Part shown: piece after piece, positions 60,676-64,000 of the stretch
Layout: each line of letters begins with the position of its first letter
How positions within the stretch are numbered: position 1 is the stretch's first letter
Source of the DNA: CAVVSQ01 sp963848825
Lineage (GTDB): Bacteria; Planctomycetota; Planctomycetia; Gemmatales; Gemmataceae
DNA: 64,000 bases
Reading direction: 5' to 3'
NCBI GenBank assembly: GCA_963848825.1
Contig: CAWKFA010000014.1
Coordinates: forward strand, 124,001-188,000
Position numbers and translations under genes: made by a program
Notes under the pieces: generated by a model
The model's input: only the letters and a program-made list of their open reading frames with translations
Told to the model about the DNA's origin: nothing
The model's database searches: none

Positions 60676-61641
60676 TCAAACCTCAAAGTTGACGATTTTG
60701 CGAATCCACAGCGCACCGAGCCCCATCGACACAAGGCCGCCGAGCAGGAGGGATGGGAACTCAAACAGCGTCATAGCATAGTTGCGGTTAATGATGAGCA
60801 TCACGACGAGCATGAAGGGAGGCAACGCCATGAGGACCACGGCTTGCATCCGTCCCTCCGCAGTTAGCGTTTTCACCTTGTCGCGCAGTGCGATCCGATC
60901 GCGTACGACCGCGGCCAGGCTTTCCATCATGCGGGCAAGGCTGCCCCCGGTTTGCTGCTGGATCAGCATGGCGATGACAAAAATGTGTAGTTCAAGCACC
61001 TCATTGCGCTTGGCAAGGTCGCGGAGCACGACGCTCGCCGGCAGGCCGAGGTTTTGCTGTTCGTAACACAACCCAAACTCGGTGGCGATCGGCTCATCGA
61101 ATTGTTCGGCAACCGCATGCATCGCCCGAGCGGGCGTCTGTCCGACCTGTATAACGCGCGCGATCAGATCGAAGGCGTCCGGCAACTGCGACAGCAGTTT
61201 GGATATCCTGCCCCGGCGCTTCAACTCAACGTATCCGAAGGGCAAAGTGACGCCGATCACGCAGAGTATCGAGCCGACCAGCGCACTCTTCCGTATCAGG
61301 CCTCCGGCCCCGCCCAGTAACAATCCCAGGACCGCGGCTATAAGGAGCAAGCGCCCGAGAGTAATCTTTAGGCCGGACTGATCCAACATTAGCTGGCAGC
61401 GCTCGCGGATGCTGGGTTTCGCACCGGCTTCGTTCGGCAGCTGGGCGGCAAGCTTTGCGAGATCCTTGAATACGGGCGATTTCTTCGCCTGCTCGCGTAA
61501 CTGGCCGCGAAACTCGTCATTCAACCGTTGCTTGATGATGCCGCGATCGCGCAGATACACGTCCGCCACAACCGAATACATGCCTGCGAACATAAATACG
61601 CACGCCAAAAACACTAGCGCGTATAACAGCATTGGTGGCAT
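60676..61641 (-). CDS. tadB: TadB, type II secretion F-family membrane protein
   Basis: A 321-residue intact protein. An N-terminal membrane helix (MLLYALVFLACVFMFAGMYS), two more near residues 95-135 (LLLIAAVLGLLLGGAGGLI; GSILCVIGVTLPFGYV), then the F-domain: LLSQLPDAFDLIARVIQVGQ, ATEFGLCYEQQNLGLPAS, QQQTGGSLARMMESLAAVVR. It ends with two helices (VVLMALPPFMLVVMLII and LLLGGLVSMGLGALW). It pairs with TadC. The TadC start follows closely (7 bases), so the genes are probably translationally coupled. Confidence 0.9.
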   Translation of the reverse strand: MPPMLLYALVFLACVFMFAGMYSVVADVYLRDRGIIKQRLNDEFRGQLREQAKKSPVFKDLAKLAAQLPNEAGAKPSIRERCQLMLDQSGLKITLGRLLLIAAVLGLLLGGAGGLIRKSALVGSILCVIGVTLPFGYVELKRRGRISKLLSQLPDAFDLIARVIQVGQTPARAMHAVAEQFDEPIATEFGLCYEQQNLGLPASVVLRDLAKRNEVLELHIFVIAMLIQQQTGGSLARMMESLAAVVRDRIALRDKVKTLTAEGRMQAVVLMALPPFMLVVMLIINRNYAMTLFEFPSLLLGGLVSMGLGALWIRKIVNFEV

Positions 61642-61713
61642 AAATCATCTCCCCCACGCAGACGCAGACCGATCCTGAGCGTGATGCGCGTTCATCAGTT
61701 GCGGTTGGCCGTT

Positions 61714-63051
61714 TTACCCGGTACCGAGGACCCGGGATTCGAACAAGCTCTGCGGCAAGCGGATGCCAACTCCCAGCAGCTTCTCCAGGAGGTTGGGCCT
61801 GATCCCGGTTGCCAGGAATTGGCCCTGAGCCCGGCCCGCCTCATCCAGGCCGGTTTGCTTGAACACAAAAATATCTTGCATGCTAATGATGTCCCCCTCC
61901 ATGCCCGTGATCTCCGAAATTTTGATGATCTTGCGGGGACCTCCGGTCAGCCGCGCTGCCTGGATGATGATGCCAACCGCCGAGGCGATTTGCCGTCGGA
62001 TGATCCACATCGGCAGATCGAAGCCGGCCATGCCGACCATCATTTCCATACGGCCAAGTGCGTCGCGTGTGTCGTTGGCATGGATGGTGGTCATGCTGCC
62101 ATCGTGGCCGGTATTCATCGCCTGGAGCATGTCCAGGGTCTCGGGCCCGCGGCATTCACCGACAACAATGCGATCCGGACGCATGCGGAGAGCGTTGCAA
62201 ACCAGGTCGCGGGTTGTCACCAGTCCGCTCCCTTCGGAGCTTTTGGGCCGGCACTCCAGGCGCACAACGTGCCGTTGCTGCAGGCGCAACTCGGCGGCGT
62301 CCTCAATCGTGACGATCCGTTCATCGGAAGGGATAAAAGCGGAAAGAGAATTGAGGAGCGTGGTCTTGCCACTGCCCGTGCCCCCAGAGACGACGATGTT
62401 AATCCGTGCTTTCGTGCATGCCTCCATGAACTGGACCATCTCAATGGTCAGGGCACGCTTGGTTACGAGGTCCCCAATCTTCAATGGCTGGCTGCCGAAC
62501 CGGCGGATGGAAACTGTGGAACCGTCCAGTGACAGTGGAGGAATGACGGCATTGAAGCGGCTGCCATCGGGCAGTCGGGCATCGACCATCGGAGTGGATT
62601 CGTCCACGTGCCGTCCCACCCGGCCAACGATGCGGCGAATGATGCGCAGTAGATGAGCCTCGTCCTGGAAAGTGACCGACGACAGTTCGAGCCGGCCCTG
62701 TCTCTCTACGAATACCGTTTTCGGTCCATTGATCAGAATGTCGCTGATGGTCACGTCACGCATCAGCGCCTCCAGCGGGCCCAGGCCGAAGGTCTCGTTG
62801 AGAACTTCCTCGGCGAGTCCTTCGCGTTCTCGACTACTCAACAAGCCGGGACTTACGCGGCAGAATTCCTCGATCGCCAGACGGGCTTCGACCCGAAGTT
62901 CCTCCTCCGCCATGGACCCGATCGCCGACATGTCCATTCCTTGGATCAATTTCTGGTGCATCTCCTTCTTGAGCTGCTGATAGCGTTCATCCGAGTTTGC
63001 AGGCGTCGCCTCGACACGAACGTTGTCCCGAGTTAATTCTCTGATGGCCAT
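61714..63051 (-). CDS. tadA: TadA / CpaF secretion ATPase
   Basis: A 445-residue intact ATPase that powers pilin assembly at the inner membrane. The N-terminal helical part (EEFCRVSPGLLSSREREGLA) precedes ISDILINGPKTVFVERQGRL. The core follows with Walker A VVSGGTGSGKTTLLNSLSAF, an Asp box (ERIVTIEDAAELRL), Walker B region (LRMRPDRIVVGECRGPETLD) and a His box (MNTGHDGSMTTIHANDTRDA). It ends in ITGMEGDIISMQDIFVFKQT, as in other CpaF proteins. The start at 63051 has only a weak ribosome site. Positioned between TadZ and TadB. Confidence 0.93.
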   Translation of the reverse strand: MAIRELTRDNVRVEATPANSDERYQQLKKEMHQKLIQGMDMSAIGSMAEEELRVEARLAIEEFCRVSPGLLSSREREGLAEEVLNETFGLGPLEALMRDVTISDILINGPKTVFVERQGRLELSSVTFQDEAHLLRIIRRIVGRVGRHVDESTPMVDARLPDGSRFNAVIPPLSLDGSTVSIRRFGSQPLKIGDLVTKRALTIEMVQFMEACTKARINIVVSGGTGSGKTTLLNSLSAFIPSDERIVTIEDAAELRLQQRHVVRLECRPKSSEGSGLVTTRDLVCNALRMRPDRIVVGECRGPETLDMLQAMNTGHDGSMTTIHANDTRDALGRMEMMVGMAGFDLPMWIIRRQIASAVGIIIQAARLTGGPRKIIKISEITGMEGDIISMQDIFVFKQTGLDEAGRAQGQFLATGIRPNLLEKLLGVGIRLPQSLFESRVLGTG

Positions 63052-63192
63052 GGGCTTTGGGTTTCTTTGTCGGGTGCCGGCTCAAACCAGGCCATTTTTG
63101 TCAAATTTAGGTGACGATTTCAGGTAAATGATGTTACTGACTGGCGTTGGCCATGCGACCGAAACCCCTGGCGAGGAAAGCAAGGCCGTTGC

Positions 63193-64000
63193 TTAACCTG
63201 GATCGCGGGCATCCGCGCCAGCCGGGGCTTCCCTGGCGGTCGCTTCGCTGGCAGTCCGCAAGGCGTCGACCATGCCCAGTCCCTTGGCCAGGAGCCGGAT
63301 ACTGCTGCCGACCTTGGAGCGTGGGGCAGAGATAACGATCGGTATGCCCTTGTTGTTCGCTTCGTTCGCAGACCTCGGGTCGTCCGCAATGGAGTATGCG
63401 ATCTTCATCCCCAAACTATCCTCCGCCTCGGACGCGGATAATTCCTGAGGCTGGCCCGCAGCGGCTCGCGACCAGAACGACACGCTCTCGGCCTATGCCC
63501 TTGTTCTCCAGATGCTCCACCGCGCGTTTCACGTTGCGTAGCGATGTGAAGTCCAGCCGGAAGGGCAGAAGGATCACGGTCGGCACGTCCGGAGTGCCTC
63601 CATCTTCATTTCCTGAAATGGTTGACCGACGTCCAGCGACCACGTACGGATAGAGCGTTTGGGCCCAATCAAAGACTTCCCTGATGCATCCGGACGTGAT
63701 CAGCGCCGAATCTTCGTGGAATCGCGAGGATGCCAGCAGACTCACGCCCGTGTCATGGTGGGTCAGGGAGCGTTCGAACACGGAGCGATCCATCTTGTTC
63801 GAGTATTTCTCAAGGTCGGCCAGACTTGTGTTGGGTTTCAGGTTCAGAAGGGCCGTGAGATCGTCGGAGACGAGATCGAGATCCAGGAGTGCGCATGTCT
63901 TATGTTCCTGGGCAACCAAGACGGCCAGGTTGGCTGCCAGCGTACTGCACCCCGAACCGCCGCTGGGCTTGATCACGCACACCGACGGTCCTGGCTCGTG
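63193..64000 (-). CDS. tadZ: TadZ / CpaE-like MinD-type ATPase, partial and frameshifted
   Basis: The gene enters the window at 64000, so the N-terminal receiver-like part is missing. The P-loop variant PSGGSGCSTLAANLAVLVAQ and TCALLDLDLVSDDLTALLNL match MinD/ParA-type TadZ and CpaE. SVLERSL-like and SLLASSRF segments follow, then VPTVILLPFRLDFTSLRNVK. Near 63465 the frame shifts and continues ASEAEDSLGMKIAYSIADDP, GIPIVISAPRSKVGSSIRLL. TadZ localises the pilus machine at the pole. The usual deviant Walker A Lys is a Ser-Gly here, as in several CpaE proteins. The order TadZ-TadA-TadB-TadC is standard. Confidence 0.85.

Noticed and set aside
1..64000. tRNA or rRNA genes
   Set aside because: I saw no rRNA-like sequence and no cloverleaf with T-loop GGTTCRA pattern that I could support by eye. 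A tRNAscan run would be decisive.

Overview
The window looks like chromosomal DNA of a planctomycete, probably class Planctomycetia; the family cannot be fixed from sequence alone. The evidence is a PSCyt1/PSD-domain protein (DUF1587, DUF1595, DUF1592, DUF1588, DUF1585) followed by a DUF1552 partner, a DUF1080 domain, a sigma factor fused to WD40 repeats, Ser/Thr kinases fused to WD40 or to an ATPase with helical repeats, and giant secreted proteins with an N-terminal L-E-x-R motif and cohesin/dockerin ends. Most of the window is GC-rich. The stretch around 4.9-6.95 kb is clearly richer in A+T.

Layout. 0-4.4 kb (minus): two related proteins of an unrecognised family (partial at 1-991; 3155-4403), an unknown helical protein and a GNAT acetyltransferase, with paired GTCAGAC hairpin repeats. 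4.4-7 kb: hairpin-rich spacer and two A+T-rich membrane-associated orphans. 7-17 kb: secreted enzymes: GH10 xylanase, DUF1349 protein, PhoD-like phosphatase, the PSD/DUF1552 pair, ThuA-like protein, zinc-ribbon protein and a small secreted protein. 17.2-24.5 kb: a giant YDG-repeat surface protein. 25-28 kb: small secreted protein, nucleotidyltransferase-HD protein, DinB-like protein, lipoprotein. 28.2-35.8 kb (minus): apparent operon of ECF sigma factor, kinase-WD40, secreted protein and DUF1080-WD40-caspase. 36-39.4 kb: esterase and a toxin-like multidomain protein. 39.8-48.3 kb: kinase-ATPase-helical-repeat protein, GT39-like membrane protein, a DUF1583-like zinc-ribbon protein and sigma-WD40. 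48.6-51.7 kb: SDR, CpXC protein and a lethal-factor-like metallopeptidase candidate. 51.8-55.9 kb: second giant protein. 56-57 kb: metallopeptidase remnant and SGNH hydrolase. 57.3-64 kb (minus): Tad pilus locus (TadZ, TadA, TadB, TadC, two TadE-like, TadG-like).

How genes fit together. The Tad genes form one secretion/adhesion machine. The sigma-kinase-caspase group looks like a signalling unit with a proteolytic output. The CpXC gene and the metallopeptidase gene are 11 bp apart and probably cotranscribed. The two giant proteins share one C-terminal architecture and are likely cell-surface or matrix proteins.

Caution on sequence quality. More than 40 genes or gene parts switch reading frame at single positions while homology continues in the next frame. 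This happens in Tad genes and sigma factors as well as in apparently dispensable genes. Residual assembly indels are the simplest explanation, though true decay cannot be excluded for the most damaged genes (10.7-14.6 kb and 39.8-43.7 kb). Coordinates for such genes span all frames.
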